64,000 nucleotides of DNA from Gilvimarinus agarilyticus (GCF_000832015.1 NZ_JXCJ01000001.1:374065-438064), one strand, 5' to 3'; shown: positions 18,438 through 30,100, counted from the first letter of the stretch. Translations and numbers: made by a program. Notes: generated by a model from the sequence alone, not told the origin.

Positions 18438-18952
18438 TGCTTAATATCAAAGACCGGTTGCAGCTTACTGGTAGAGTCAACAATGCGCAGCTCTAGCACC
18501 AGCGGGGCGGTGGTTTTGTCCACCGTCACCGAGGCGGCGCGCTTGTAGGGTTGGCCCTGCGGACCAATGCCGGTAAAAAAGGCGCTTATTTCATGCTGGC
18601 CGCTTTTGATATTACCCAAATAGAGCTTTTGGATACCGCCGCGCATAAGCGCATCGACCTGCTTAGGGGTGTACAGCTCGCTGGCGACAAACTCATCATC
18701 GAGCTTAAGCTTTACTGCATCCAGCGCAAAGTACTCACCTACATCCAGTGATAAATACACGGCCACCTGGCTGTTGGCGGGGTAGAGCAGTTCTTCTTCT
18801 AAAATCAGCAGGTCGCGGTTTAACTCCAGCACCTGTTGCTTCAGGGCCTCGGTTTCATCCGTTGTAGTCGGCTGCGCTTGCACGGGGCTGACAAGTAGTA
18901 ACAGGCACACGAAAAGTCCATGTAAAGCCATCTGGGGGTAACGCTGGGTCAT
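18425..18952 (-). CDS. Exported protein of unknown function, first gene of the TPR/ExbBD operon
   Basis: A 175-residue protein with signal peptide (about 1-26, LFVCLLLLVSPVQA). A short Leu-heptad helix follows (about 35-57, ALKQQVLELNRDLLILEEELL), then a compact beta-rich domain with VAVYLSLDVGEYFALDAVKLKLDD and ISAFFTGIGPQG. I do not recognise the family. The start at 18952 has AGGA seven bases upstream. It opens the operon, with 116 bases to the apbE gene above, and its end overlaps the TPR/coiled-coil gene. Co-occurrence with the ExbB/ExbD/TonB set is the best clue to function. Confidence 0.75.
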   Translation of the reverse strand: MTQRYPQMALHGLFVCLLLLVSPVQAQPTTTDETEALKQQVLELNRDLLILEEELLYPANSQVAVYLSLDVGEYFALDAVKLKLDDEFVASELYTPKQVDALMRGGIQKLYLGNIKSGQHEISAFFTGIGPQGQPYKRAASVTVDKTTAPLVLELRIVDSTSKLQPVFDIKQWEL

Positions 18953-19068
18953 TGTGACGTCCTGTTTCTCGCTTGTGCCTGCTTGTTGTAAAGGGGGAGT
19001 TTAATCAATCAGCGCCCAAAGTGCAGTTATTGTATGGTTTTGTCGCACTGTTAGCTGTGATTGCCGTA

Positions 19069-20085
19069 TCACTCAGGCGGCGCCAAACCACGGCTATAAC
19101 GCACTTTGCCCGCCCGAGTGATTAGTATCGCATCAAATGCCGGTAATTGGTCAATCAGCGCTAAACCTTTATCGGGCCCCAGTACAAAAACACTGGTCGA
19201 TAGGGCGTCTGTGTCAAAGCCATCGGGGCCGATAATAGACACACTGGCCAGCTCGTCGCTGCTTTTGCCCGTGCGCGGATTAATAATGTGGTGAATCCAC
19301 TCGCCGTCGGCATCGATAAAATAGCGCTCGTAATCACCCGAGGTAGAAATGGCTGCATCGCTCAAGGGCACTTTAATCGCCACACCATCTTCACCCCGGG
19401 GCTGCTTAATGCCCACTATCCAGGGGCGACCACGGCGGTCGCCCAGCACCCGGCTGTCACCACCGGCACTGACGCTGGCGTGCTGCACACCCGCCTCGCG
19501 CAGCAGTAAAATAGCGCGATCCACCGCGTAGCCTTTGGCAATACCGCCTAAATCCACGTACACCTCGGGCGCGGTGTAGTAAACGGTTTGGGCGGTTTTA
19601 TTGAGCTTAACGTGTTGATAATCAATGGCCGGCAGCAACTGTTTACGCTGCGCCTCACTCGGTTGTTGGCCGGCGCGGTAATCGTAGTAGCGCGCCAGCG
19701 AGGCAAAGGTAATGTCGAAGGCACCCTCGGTAAGCCGGCCATAGTAGAGGGATTTGTCCAGTAGGCGGGTCATCTCGGGGGTGATGCTCAGGGGCGTGGC
19801 CGCATCGCGCTCGGGGGCCAGGCGGTTCATCCGCGACAGCTCGGAGGTTTCTTGGTAGGGGCTGTAGCTGGCGTCGATGCGGCGCATCTCGCTCATCACC
19901 TCGGCGGCCAGCTGCTCGGCGCGCGCAACATCGGCATGCCAGAGGGTGACACTCACCCTGGTGCCCATAATTGCCTGTTGCTCACTCACCCAAGCGGCAT
20001 GGGCGGTGCAGGCACCAAGCAGCAAAGCCAGCAATGTCACTATTCGGCTGATAGGGGCGTTAGACCGCTGTACGACTTTGGCCAC
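19069..20085 (-). CDS. apbE: FAD:protein FMN transferase ApbE
   Basis: ApbE attaches FMN covalently to Thr/Ser of partner flavoproteins (such as Nqr and Rnf subunits) on the periplasmic side, using FAD and a divalent metal. The 338-residue protein starts with a lipoprotein-like signal (LLALLLGAC). Family motifs are present: MGTRVSVTLW, DLGGIAKGYAVDR (about 176-188), SAGGDSRVLGDR, PWIVGIKQPR, AISTSGDYERYF, HHIINPRTG and the metal-binding TDALSTSVFVLG near the C-terminus. The start is GTG. No flavinylated target is encoded nearby. It lies upstream of the TPR/ExbBD operon on the same strand, 116 bases away. Confidence 0.93.
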   Translation of the reverse strand: MAKVVQRSNAPISRIVTLLALLLGACTAHAAWVSEQQAIMGTRVSVTLWHADVARAEQLAAEVMSEMRRIDASYSPYQETSELSRMNRLAPERDAATPLSITPEMTRLLDKSLYYGRLTEGAFDITFASLARYYDYRAGQQPSEAQRKQLLPAIDYQHVKLNKTAQTVYYTAPEVYVDLGGIAKGYAVDRAILLLREAGVQHASVSAGGDSRVLGDRRGRPWIVGIKQPRGEDGVAIKVPLSDAAISTSGDYERYFIDADGEWIHHIINPRTGKSSDELASVSIIGPDGFDTDALSTSVFVLGPDKGLALIDQLPAFDAILITRAGKVRYSRGLAPPE

Positions 20086-20160
20086 AATGATTTATCCAGT
20101 CATCGGTAAAAACGACATACTAAACACTGGGCCGCTAAAGGTCACCCCCGGGCTTGCGAG

Positions 20161-22560
20161 CTACTGTGGTGGTATCTGTACCAATGTGAGCGGATCGGGC
20201 GTCGCCAGCAATTTGCTAAAACGACAGGGTTTATGCACCCCAAAGCCCTGTACAAAGTCGACTCCCATCTCCATTAGCAGGGTAAAAATTGCCTGGTTCT
20301 CGACAAATTCGGCAATGGTTTTTTTGTGCAGGGTTTGCCCGATTTCATTAATCGCCCGCACCATCGCCAGATCCGTCTCATCGCGGTCAATATCGCGCAC
20401 AAATACGCCGTCAATTTTTAAATCATCAATCGGCAAGCGACGCAGGTAACTAAACGATGATAACCCGGTGCCAAAGTCATCCAGGCCAAAGTGACAGCCT
20501 TTTTGCCCCAATTGCTCCATAAATTTAATAGCCTCGGCCAGGTTGTTAACCGCGGCGGTCTCGGTCACCTCAAAACAAATTTTCTCGGCCGGTATGGCGT
20601 ACTGTTCCAACATACCCACGATAAAATCATATAAATCGGACTGATCGAGAGACACTCCCGACAAATTGATATGACAGGACTCCAGCTGATAGAGGTGCTC
20701 CGGGTGACTCGCCAACTGGCTAAACGTGTGCTCGATAACCCACCGATCAATGGCGTAGGCGGCCCCAAATCGCTCGGCCGCTGGTAGAAAAACTCCCGGC
20801 GGTACGACTTCGCCCTGTTCGCTTTTTAGCCGCACTAACACCTCGTAGCGCAAACCTCCGAGGCCTGGGCGGGTGGGCACAATAAGCTGAGCATCCAAAA
20901 ACAAACGGCTCTCGGCGATGGCACCCCGTATGCGGTTAAGCCACTCCATCTCGCCCTGACGGGCCTTATGCTGCTGATCGTCCAGCTCCGAAATATACAC
21001 CCGGTTGCGGCCCTGCTCTTTGGCTAGATAGCAAGCGATGTCAGCGGCACTCAGTAAATGCTCGGTATCCGGGGTAGCGGCTGACACTGGTATGACACCG
21101 ATGCTGCAGGTTAAATCGTAGCGGCGCTGCTCCCATACGAATGTCATGCCGCTTAGCTCGCTGCGCAACTTATCGGCCACGCGCGCGGCGACATCCAGGC
21201 CGCAGTTCTCCAAAATCACAGCAAACTCGTCGCCCCCCAAGCGGGCCAGCATGTCGTGCTCGCGCAAGGTACGGCGTAATAAGTCGACCACCTGCTGCAA
21301 CAGCCGGTCACCGGCGTGATGCCCGGAGGTATCATTGACCACCTTGAACTGATCGAGGTCAATTAAAAGCAGCGCATGCTGCAGCTGCTCGGCGCGGGCT
21401 TCAGCCAGCACAATGGACAGCCGCCGCTCAAAGGCGCGGCGGTTATGAATTCCGGTGAGAGCATCATGAGTGGCCTGGTAGCTCAATTCGACCGATAAAC
21501 GCCGCGACTCGGAAACGTCTTCAATAATGGCAAATAATCGCTCGCCGTCCATATCGCTGGTAATCCGCGAAACTGTCATTCGCGCCCACACAACACCACC
21601 AACCCCCTTAACCAGCCTTTGCTCAATCGTGTAGCTATCAATATCGCCCGTGCGCATTTGCTCGCGACGCTCAGCCCCCAGCCCCCAATCCTCCGGGTAA
21701 ACCAAGTCGACCCGGTTCAGGCGTGTTAGCTGCTCGCGGGAGTAGTTAAGGGTTTTACAGATAGCCGGATTAACATCGAGGATATTGCCGTGTTCATCAA
21801 GTTGAATCATGCCCACTTCGGCTTGCTCAAAAATAGCTTGGAAGCTTTCTTGCGTGCGCTGTAAAGTGCGCATCAGTATCCAGCCAAGCCACCAGACTAA
21901 CAGCGCGATAAACAGAAAAAACAATAAGCTGGCTAACGATAAGAACGTCGTCATCCAGCGCGCCGCATGACTCATAGCACCGCGAAATTCTTCAGTGAGC
22001 CGGTTGAGTTGAACGTTCAAAAAGCTCAACTGCTTACGCAGCGCAACCTGCGCCTGCATATCCGTGTTACCCGATTGCCACTGGCGCTCTAACCGATTGG
22101 CAACCTGCTCTAAGGCCGCTACGTGTGCGTCGGACTCGCGCCAAATCTCAGCTGCACGCCGCAAGTGGCCCACGTCATTACAACAGCGGTACAACCAAAT
22201 CATTGAAGGTATATCGTCGGGGTGGTTGCGTCCGGCAATAAACGCCTGGGTTATCTGCGCATTTGTTAACGCGTCAGTTTCAATACCCTCACGGGCACGC
22301 TGATCAGCCTGAATAACGGCAAGCCATTGTCGGGCACGCTGCAATTGCTCGGGCTCGCCTTCGCGCGAGTAGCGCTCAAGCTCGTATACGGTACCCAGCT
22401 GCGCCCGGGACCAAATACTTTGGCCAGCCAAGTAGGCGGCAGCAGCGGCCTGCACCTGTACCACCAACAAGCTAAAACACACCGCTAAGGCCAGTAACCC
22501 AACCAGCGCCAAAACCAGCCCAAGCAGCTTTAAACGTACGTTGTTTGCCCAAAACTTCAT
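20161..22560 (-). CDS. Membrane GGDEF-EAL protein with PAS domain (c-di-GMP turnover)
   Basis: Signalling protein of 799 residues. A transmembrane helix (about 10-34), a periplasmic helical sensor, and a second transmembrane helix (about 205-228) are followed by a PAS domain (about 233-350), GGDEF (about 360-525) and EAL (about 535-785). The cyclase site is intact (RLGGDEF, about 441), with an RxxD inhibitory site (REHD) five residues before it. The phosphodiesterase domain has EVL instead of EAL but retains the other key motifs: NLSG, FEVTETA, LDDFGTG, LKIDGVF and the late AEFVEN. Both activities are therefore possible. It follows the diguanylate cyclase gene after 127 bases and may be part of the adhesin operon. 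Confidence 0.93.
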   Translation of the reverse strand: MKFWANNVRLKLLGLVLALVGLLALAVCFSLLVVQVQAAAAAYLAGQSIWSRAQLGTVYELERYSREGEPEQLQRARQWLAVIQADQRAREGIETDALTNAQITQAFIAGRNHPDDIPSMIWLYRCCNDVGHLRRAAEIWRESDAHVAALEQVANRLERQWQSGNTDMQAQVALRKQLSFLNVQLNRLTEEFRGAMSHAARWMTTFLSLASLLFFLFIALLVWWLGWILMRTLQRTQESFQAIFEQAEVGMIQLDEHGNILDVNPAICKTLNYSREQLTRLNRVDLVYPEDWGLGAERREQMRTGDIDSYTIEQRLVKGVGGVVWARMTVSRITSDMDGERLFAIIEDVSESRRLSVELSYQATHDALTGIHNRRAFERRLSIVLAEARAEQLQHALLLIDLDQFKVVNDTSGHHAGDRLLQQVVDLLRRTLREHDMLARLGGDEFAVILENCGLDVAARVADKLRSELSGMTFVWEQRRYDLTCSIGVIPVSAATPDTEHLLSAADIACYLAKEQGRNRVYISELDDQQHKARQGEMEWLNRIRGAIAESRLFLDAQLIVPTRPGLGGLRYEVLVRLKSEQGEVVPPGVFLPAAERFGAAYAIDRWVIEHTFSQLASHPEHLYQLESCHINLSGVSLDQSDLYDFIVGMLEQYAIPAEKICFEVTETAAVNNLAEAIKFMEQLGQKGCHFGLDDFGTGLSSFSYLRRLPIDDLKIDGVFVRDIDRDETDLAMVRAINEIGQTLHKKTIAEFVENQAIFTLLMEMGVDFVQGFGVHKPCRFSKLLATPDPLTLVQIPPQ

Positions 22561-22687
22561 GGTTTTTATAGGAGCCTCCCGCGCCTATGTCCGACGTCAA
22601 ATGTCAGTCACCTACCTTGCAGTTAAGCATCAAACTCGGGTTAATACCATAAACCTTTGAGCTCCTGCCTGCGGCAACTTTTTAAAT

Positions 22688-24196
22688 TTAAGTGCCACCC
22701 CCGGCGGTAACGGCATTGGCCATTGAGCTCTGCCAACGATTGGCTTGATTTCGGCCGTGTTGCTTAGAGTAATAAAGCGCTTCATCGGCCTGATTCACTA
22801 ACTCCCCCGCACTGGACATACCTATTTGTAATGATGCCAAGCCAAAACTAGAGGTAACTTTCACCCCTTTATGCTCGCTTTGCTCTATGGCCTGACGGCA
22901 GCGCTGCGCAATCTGCTCGGCATGCTCAATATCGGTATCCGGTAAGATTATGCAAAACTCTTCGCCACCAAAGCGGGCTACAAAATCACTGCCGCGCACT
23001 TGTTCGTGCAACACATCGGCCACCAATTTAATCACCTCATCGCCCATTGTATGGCCATACGTATCATTGATACGTTTAAAATGGTCGATATCCAACATAA
23101 TACAGCTCAAAGGGCTGCGTTTAACACTGGCAACCTCAAACACCTCATCTAACTTTTCCCGCATCGCACGCCGGTTAAAACAGCCCGTTAACGGATCGTG
23201 TGCCGCCATGTGCTCCAGCGAGCGATTCTTTTCTTCGATGGCGGCCTGCACACTCGCCAGCTCCGTTAACATAATTTCTAACTGGCTGTTTTTTTCTTCA
23301 AGCTCTGAAACGTCATCAAAACTCGCAATAACGCCCTGACTGTGGCCTTTATTATCAAAGATCGGCACGGCGTTGACACGGAATACACAGATACGGCCAT
23401 CGGGCGCCGCATAGGTCAGCCGCACACCAACCATTTTTTCTCCGGTTTCCAAAGCTTGCGACCAAGGCAGGTGTTCGACATTAGAGTCGTCCGCCCGCCA
23501 ACCCAAGGTTGCGGCTTTGCGCCCCAGCAGGCGTTTTTCGTCAACCCCTAAGCGGTCCGACAATATCGTGTTAACCAACACAATATGCTCCCGGCGATCG
23601 AGGATAAACACCCCTTCTGCCAGCACATTCAGTGCATTGCGAACACGGGCCGGTACCACTGAGCTTGGGTCTAAGTAACGCAGGGCGCGGCCGATAAAAA
23701 GCCGGTAACTAATAAACGCAGCAACCACCAAAAAAATGAACAACAACCACTGTCGCGGCAACCCGAAGTAGCTAATATCGGATTGACCAAGTGGCTCAAA
23801 AGCCAGCTCCAACGTCCCTATAGTAGCGCCCCCAAGCAATAGCGGCACCGTGACGAACCGCGGCGTCGATTCACTGCTGGTATCGTTTGGCCAAAGTGCA
23901 GCGTGAGCCTTGGTACGATAAAAAAAATCCCCCTCGGCACGGCGTACAGCGGCTGATAACAAATCCGTATTTGAGGTAACAGCATTACCCAACACCTGCT
24001 CAACTAAGACCCGGTCATTGCGCGAGTAACCCACCAAGGCCTGAAACGCCAAGGTCTGAGATAACGCTTGGCGCGCCTGCAATTGATTTTTGTCGGTATT
24101 GGGGGTCAACCCAAGCGCCGAGGCAAACAGCAAAATGGAAAGTGTTAACACCATCAAGCCAAAACTTAAGCGCACCGCGGGTGAAATAGATAGCAT
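22688..24196 (-). CDS. Membrane diguanylate cyclase (PAS-GGDEF) translationally coupled to the giant adhesin gene
   Basis: Diguanylate cyclase of 502 residues. It has TM1 (about 8-30), a periplasmic sensor of about 115 residues, TM2 (about 147-168), a PAS domain (about 185-310, VLAEGVFILDRREHIVLVN), a short coiled coil, and GGDEF (about 335-490). The active site is FGGEEF (about 405) with an RxxD inhibitory site (RGSD) five residues before. HDPLTGCFNRRAM and DIDHFKRINDTYGH are also present, so cyclase activity is expected. Its ATG shares one base with the TAA of the giant CADG protein gene (TAATG), so the two are translated together. This ties c-di-GMP synthesis directly to that surface protein. 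Confidence 0.95.
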   Translation of the reverse strand: MLSISPAVRLSFGLMVLTLSILLFASALGLTPNTDKNQLQARQALSQTLAFQALVGYSRNDRVLVEQVLGNAVTSNTDLLSAAVRRAEGDFFYRTKAHAALWPNDTSSESTPRFVTVPLLLGGATIGTLELAFEPLGQSDISYFGLPRQWLLFIFLVVAAFISYRLFIGRALRYLDPSSVVPARVRNALNVLAEGVFILDRREHIVLVNTILSDRLGVDEKRLLGRKAATLGWRADDSNVEHLPWSQALETGEKMVGVRLTYAAPDGRICVFRVNAVPIFDNKGHSQGVIASFDDVSELEEKNSQLEIMLTELASVQAAIEEKNRSLEHMAAHDPLTGCFNRRAMREKLDEVFEVASVKRSPLSCIMLDIDHFKRINDTYGHTMGDEVIKLVADVLHEQVRGSDFVARFGGEEFCIILPDTDIEHAEQIAQRCRQAIEQSEHKGVKVTSSFGLASLQIGMSSAGELVNQADEALYYSKQHGRNQANRWQSSMANAVTAGGGT

Positions 24197-27100
24197 TATG
24201 AATTGTCCTGTGGCTTAGCCGATACATCGTGATCAAATAGGTAGCCCACTTCTCCAGCACTGCTGTCTTCCGTTTTGCGGTCTTTTTTCTGTTTTGCCAA
24301 CTGTTTCTTTTTCTTTTCGACATTCTCTAAGATAGGTAATGGATCAACACCGCGCCACAGCGGCAACACTGAAAACAGCGCAAACAATAAGCTACTCGCC
24401 CTGAGCGCCCACAAGATCAAACCCGTACCGAGCGATAGCGATACCGCGGCGATCATTTCCTGTTGTTTTTGCTGCTCCAAAAAGGCCTGCTCAACTTGTT
24501 TGCGCGACTCATCCACCGCGCGACTAAAGTCGGCAATATCCTGCAAGCTTAAATGGGTATTGGCCGACGGATCCAAGCCTATTAACTCAAATTGCTGACT
24601 ACTCTGTTCACGCAACTGAGCCTGGCGATCAACATGATCATTGACCACCTCGGCGGTATCGCGATCATCATCACGCCCTGTATCGTACCGAAACAGATCG
24701 TCAGCATCCGGCAGCACAATTAAGGGTTCTCGATCAAGCGTTTGCGTTTCCAGAACATCGGTATCGGGGCCACCCGTTTGGGTCACGATCGGTTCGCGCT
24801 CTGGCTCGAGCTCCGGTATCACTGGTGTCGGATCGGGGCGCTCGGGCGAGGCTACCACATTAGTATTGTCCAGGTCTGTGGATTCGTCTTCGTCCTCGCC
24901 CGAAGCACCATCCGGCTCGACGGCACGAATATCAATAAGCAGTGTGTGCTCTTGCCAGGCACCCTCGCTGTCGGTCGCGCGCACGGTAAGCGAGCTAGTA
25001 CCGCCGTTAGCGCTGGTAGATAAAATCAAAACTCCTGTATCCGAATCGACGGCTGTCACCTGAGCCACGGCCGGATTACTATTAGCACTAATCGAGTAAC
25101 TGAGGTTTTTCCCGTCCTCTACATCAAAAAAACTGCCCCACAGGCTAACGGGATAAGCGTGAGTATCGGCCGTGGTAACCACCGTGGTTTGCGCGTCCGA
25201 CGTTACCACCGGTGTGTCATTGACCGGCAATACCACCACCGTCAGCGCAGCGTTAATCGTTTCGCCTGTGATACTTTGCGCCTGAATGTGCAATTCACTT
25301 TGGCCAAAGGCATCGCGAGCATACTCAAGCCTTAACTCGCCGGTTTGCGTATCGATACTGATATCATTAAACAGCGATTGGTTGCTGTTACTGATCACAC
25401 TAAAGCTCAACGCCTCGCTATTGAGCGCGCGATAGAACTGATCGGCGAGGCTCACATGGTGCGCCGGCGCGTCTTCGTCAACAGTAACCGGTTCTAAGGC
25501 TAGATCGCCGCGAACGGTTCCGGCAACGGTTAGTATAAAGTGATCGAGCGCGTGCGCCTGAGCGTCGCTGGCGCGAACCACAACCTCCAACGCGCCAACA
25601 TCTCCGGCTCCTGGCGTACCGCTAAAAGTTTGACTGATAGGATCAAAGCTCAACCAATCGGGCAGGGGTTGGTCGCCGGCTAAACTGGCAAAAACCGTTA
25701 ACTCATCGCCGTCTGGGTCGAAAAAGGTATTACCCGGCAGCTGAAACAGAAACTCAGAGCCCTCACTGACAAATTGATCGGCCAGTGGGCTGCTCAGTAA
25801 TGGCCCGTCATTTTGATCCAGCACGGTTAACGTAAACGGCCCGCTCGCCACGCCGCCATTGCCGTCATCGGCGCTGACCACAACACTGAGTACACCGCTG
25901 TCACCCTGTGCAGGCATACCGCTAAAGGTTAAGGTTGTCGCATCAAAACTCAGCCAAGCCGGGAGCGCGTCGCCACCGGCAAGCTGCGCCACGTAGCGCA
26001 GCACATCATTATCGTCATCGCTGAAGCTATCGGCGACGAGTTGATAGCGAAACGCGTTGTCTTCCAGTGCCGTCTGATCACTAAGCGATACATTTAAGCG
26101 CGGTGCATCGTTGCTGTTTAGCACCTGCAGCGTAAACGAGTCGGTGCCACTGGCAACACCATCCGAAGCGGTTACCTCCAGCTGTAAAGTCGCCACATCA
26201 TTATTGTCGGGAGTGCCGCTAAACGTGCGCGTTAACACATCAAAGTGAAGCCAATCGGGTAGAGCCGCTCCGCCCACCTGCTGCGCCGAATAGCTCAACG
26301 CAGTGCCATCGGCATCATAAAAACTGTCAGCCGCAAACTGGTAGTAAAATGGACTGTCTTCCCGAGCGGTTTGGTCCTGCAAAGGCTCCACGACTGTCGG
26401 CCCGTCGTTGCTATTAATGACAGTAAGTTGAAAACTGTCGCTAGCCACTGCGCCACCGTTGTTATCGCTGGAGTAAACGTCGATTCGAATCACGCCCACG
26501 TCGTCGTTGCCCGGTGTTCCGCTAAAGGTGCGACTTATGGCATCAAAGCTTAACCACGCCGGCAGCGGATCGCCACCGGCGCTAAAGGCACTGTAATGCA
26601 GCGAGTCGCCGTCGTCATCAGTAAAAGTATCAAGCGGTAGCTGATAGCTAAAAGCAGAGTCTTCTGTAGCAAACTGATCGGCGAGAGGGTTAGTTAATTG
26701 TGGATCATCGTTGCTGTTGGCCACGACAATCGCAAAACTGGCACTGGCATCAATACCGCCGTAACCGTCACTCGCTTGCAGGGTTACCGTCACTGTACCC
26801 ACGTCAGCGTTGCCCGGTGTCCCGCTAAAGGTTTGTGTAGTGCTGTCAAAATGTAACCAGCCCGGCAGAGATTCGCCTCCGGCAAGCTGAGCACTGTAGC
26901 GCAGCGTATCTCCATCGGCATCGCTAAAGCTGCCCGCTGGAACTTGATAGCTGAACCACTGATCTTCTTGCGCCGACTGATCGTTTAGTGCCTGCGCCAA
27001 CACCGGATCGTCATTGGTATTGAGTACCCGTATATCAAAGGTATCACTGACCAAGCTGTTGCCATCAAACGCCAGCACCTCGATACTAAGATTTCCCACA

Positions 27101-30100
27101 TGCTCATTGCCGGGTATACCGCTAAAAGTGCGGCTACCGGCGTCAAACTGTAGCCAAGCGGGCAACGCAGCGCCGCCCACCAAGCGGGCGCTATAACTGA
27201 GTGTGTCACCATCGGCGTCGGCAAAGGTGTCCGCCGCAAACTGAAAGTTAAACGGCGTATCTTCAATGGCGTTTTGATCAGCAATAGCCTTGTCGACGAC
27301 TGGGTCATCATTGGTGTTGAGTACCCGTAACTCAAAGGTAGCACTCACAGAGGTTTCACCGTCTGCGGCCACCACCTCAATACTTACCGAACCAACATCG
27401 GCATTGGTTGGGGTACCACTAAAGGTGGCGCTGCTGGCATCGAAGCTAAGCCACACCGGCAAGGCACCGCCGCCGACCAGCTGTGCGCTGTACAACAGTG
27501 TATCGCCATCAACATCCGTAAAGGTATCGGCTGGCAACTGAAAGTTAAATGCGCTGCCCTCTGTCGCGCTCTGATCGCCAATGGCACGAGCAAGCTCCGG
27601 CGCATCGTTGGTGTTGTCGATCGTGAGTGTAAAGGTATCACTGGCACTGGCGCCGGAACTATCAAAAGCGCTAACGGTAATGTTCAGGCTGCCCACATCG
27701 GCGTTAAGCGGTGTGCCACTAAACGTTCTGGTCGCCGCATCAAAATTAAGCCACGCGGGCAGTGCTGCGCCGCCAAGGCTCGCACTGTAAAACAGCGTAT
27801 CTCCGTCCTCATCGCTAAAGGTATTGTCTGGCAGTTGAAAACTAAAGACGCTGTCTTCCGTGGCGTTTTGATCAGCGATTGAATTAACCAGCAACGGCTC
27901 GTCATTGGTGTTGGTGGTATTGATATCAAAGCTATCGGTGATACTCGCGGAGCCGTCGGAGGCGGTTACGGCGATGCTGACGCTACCCACATCGGCGTTT
28001 GTAGGGGTGCCGCTAAAGGTGCGGGTAAGCTCGTCATAGCGCAGCCAGCCAGGCAGCGCGCCGCCACCAAGCTGGGCTACCGTATAGCTCAGTGTATTAC
28101 CATCTACGTCAAAAAACGTGTCTTCGGCAAACTGATAACTAAAGGGTGTATCCTCAGTGGCGTTTTGGTCGGCAATAGCATTGGCAACTACCGGCCCATC
28201 GTTGGTATTGTTGACGACAATATCAAATACATCTTGCGCGCTCGCGCCGCCATGATTATCGCTGGCACTAACCACAACGCTCACTACACCAACATCGGCA
28301 TTCGCGGGAGTACCGCTAAATGTTCTACTGGCGGCATCAAAGCTTAACCATGCCGGTAACGCACCCCCGCCCACTAAGGTGGCGCTGTAGGTTAAGGCAT
28401 CGCCGTCGTCATCGGTAAAGCTCGTGCTGGCAAACTGAAAACTAAACGCCGAGTCTTCATGGGCTACCTGATCGGCAATGGCGCTAGTTAACACCGGGTC
28501 GTCGTTGCTGTTGGCAACTTGAATCGCAAAACTTGTTTGTGCCGCTTGCCCACCCTGACCGTCATCCGCCATTACCTGTACGATAATACTCCCCACGTCG
28601 GCATTGGTTGGCGTACCACTAAAGGTGCGACTGGCGTTATCAAACTGCAACCAGGCGGGTAAGCTTGCGCCACCGGCCAGCTGCGCACTGTAGCTTAGAG
28701 CGTTGCCATCGTCGTCATGAAAGGTATTGTCGGCAAACTGAAAACTAAACGCGGCGTCCTCGGTGGCATTTTGGTTGGCAATAGCATTGGCGACAACGGG
28801 GTCATCGTTTGTATTAGTGACTTCAAGAGTAAACGTTTCGCTCGCGGGTGTGCCGCCTTGACCATCGTCGGCAAACACAGTCACCGAAATGGTGCCAATA
28901 TCAGCCCCACCCGGCGTGCCGCTAAAGGTACGGCTTGCTGCATCGAAGTATAACCAGGCGGGCAGTGCTCCCGCGCCTGTTAGCTCGGCACTGTACGTTA
29001 ACGCATCGCCATCAAGGTCACTGAAGGTGTTAGCTGAAAACTGAAATGAATAATAGGCATCTTCAGGCGCGGTCTGATTGGCAATGCTGCTGCTAAGCTG
29101 TGGGTCATCGTTAGTATCAACAACTGTCAGCGTAAAGGTATCGGTTGCCGGAGTACCACCGTTGCCATCATCCGCCGTTACCTGAATCTCGAGGCTACCA
29201 ATATCGGGAGTCGAGGGCGTGCCGCTAAAGGTTCGGCTGCCCGCGTCAAAACTTAACCAGCTGGGGAGCGCTGCGCCACCCAAGAGACGGGCACTGTAAG
29301 TAAGGCTGTCGAGATCTGAATCGCCAAAGGTATTCTCGGCGAAAGTAAAACTAAAGGCTTCGTTGTCGTTGGCGGTTTGATCGGGCAGCGGGTGTTCTAA
29401 ATGCGGGTCATCATTGGTATTGACAATGATGATACTAAAAGAACTCTGAGCTATGCCACCGTTCCCGTCATCGGCAAATACATCAATGTTCCAGGTCACC
29501 GAGTCGGACTCACCGGGTGTTCCGTAAAATCGGCGATTTTCCGCGTCGAACAATAGCCAAGGTGGCAGGCTTGCGCCACTCGCTAGCCGCGCACTATAGC
29601 TTAGGCTATCGCCATCGATATCACTGAAGCTATTTGCGGCAAAGGTAAAATCAAAGAAACTATCCTCGGCCCCATATTGATCGACAATCGGATTTTCAGT
29701 GGTTGGCTCGTCATTGGTATTGGCAATCACGAGGTTAAATGACTCGTCGGTAATACCACCGCGCCCATCACTAGCGAACACATCAATGACTAAGGTACCG
29801 GCATCGCCCTCGCCCGAAGTACCATAAAAGCGTCGGTTATCGGCATCAAAGGTTAACCACGCAGGTAAGTTGTCGCCGTTCGCCAATTTTGCCGTATAGG
29901 TGAGTGGATCACCATCGGCATCACTAAACGTATCGGCGGCAAATGTAAAATCGAAAAAACTATGCTCAGCGGTATTTTGATCTGATATCGGATTCGCGAT
30001 CTCCGGAGCGGCGTTAGATGCCGCTACTTGCACGGTAAATACATCCGAGGTGGACTTACCATGATTATCAGTGGCAATCACTTCGATATTAGTAACACCG

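Noticed and set aside
19057-19072. GTGAT-N6-ATCAC inverted repeat overlapping the end of apbE, resembling a CRP site
   Set aside because: The TGTGA and TCAC halves are eight bases apart where CRP needs six, and it overlaps a gene end.
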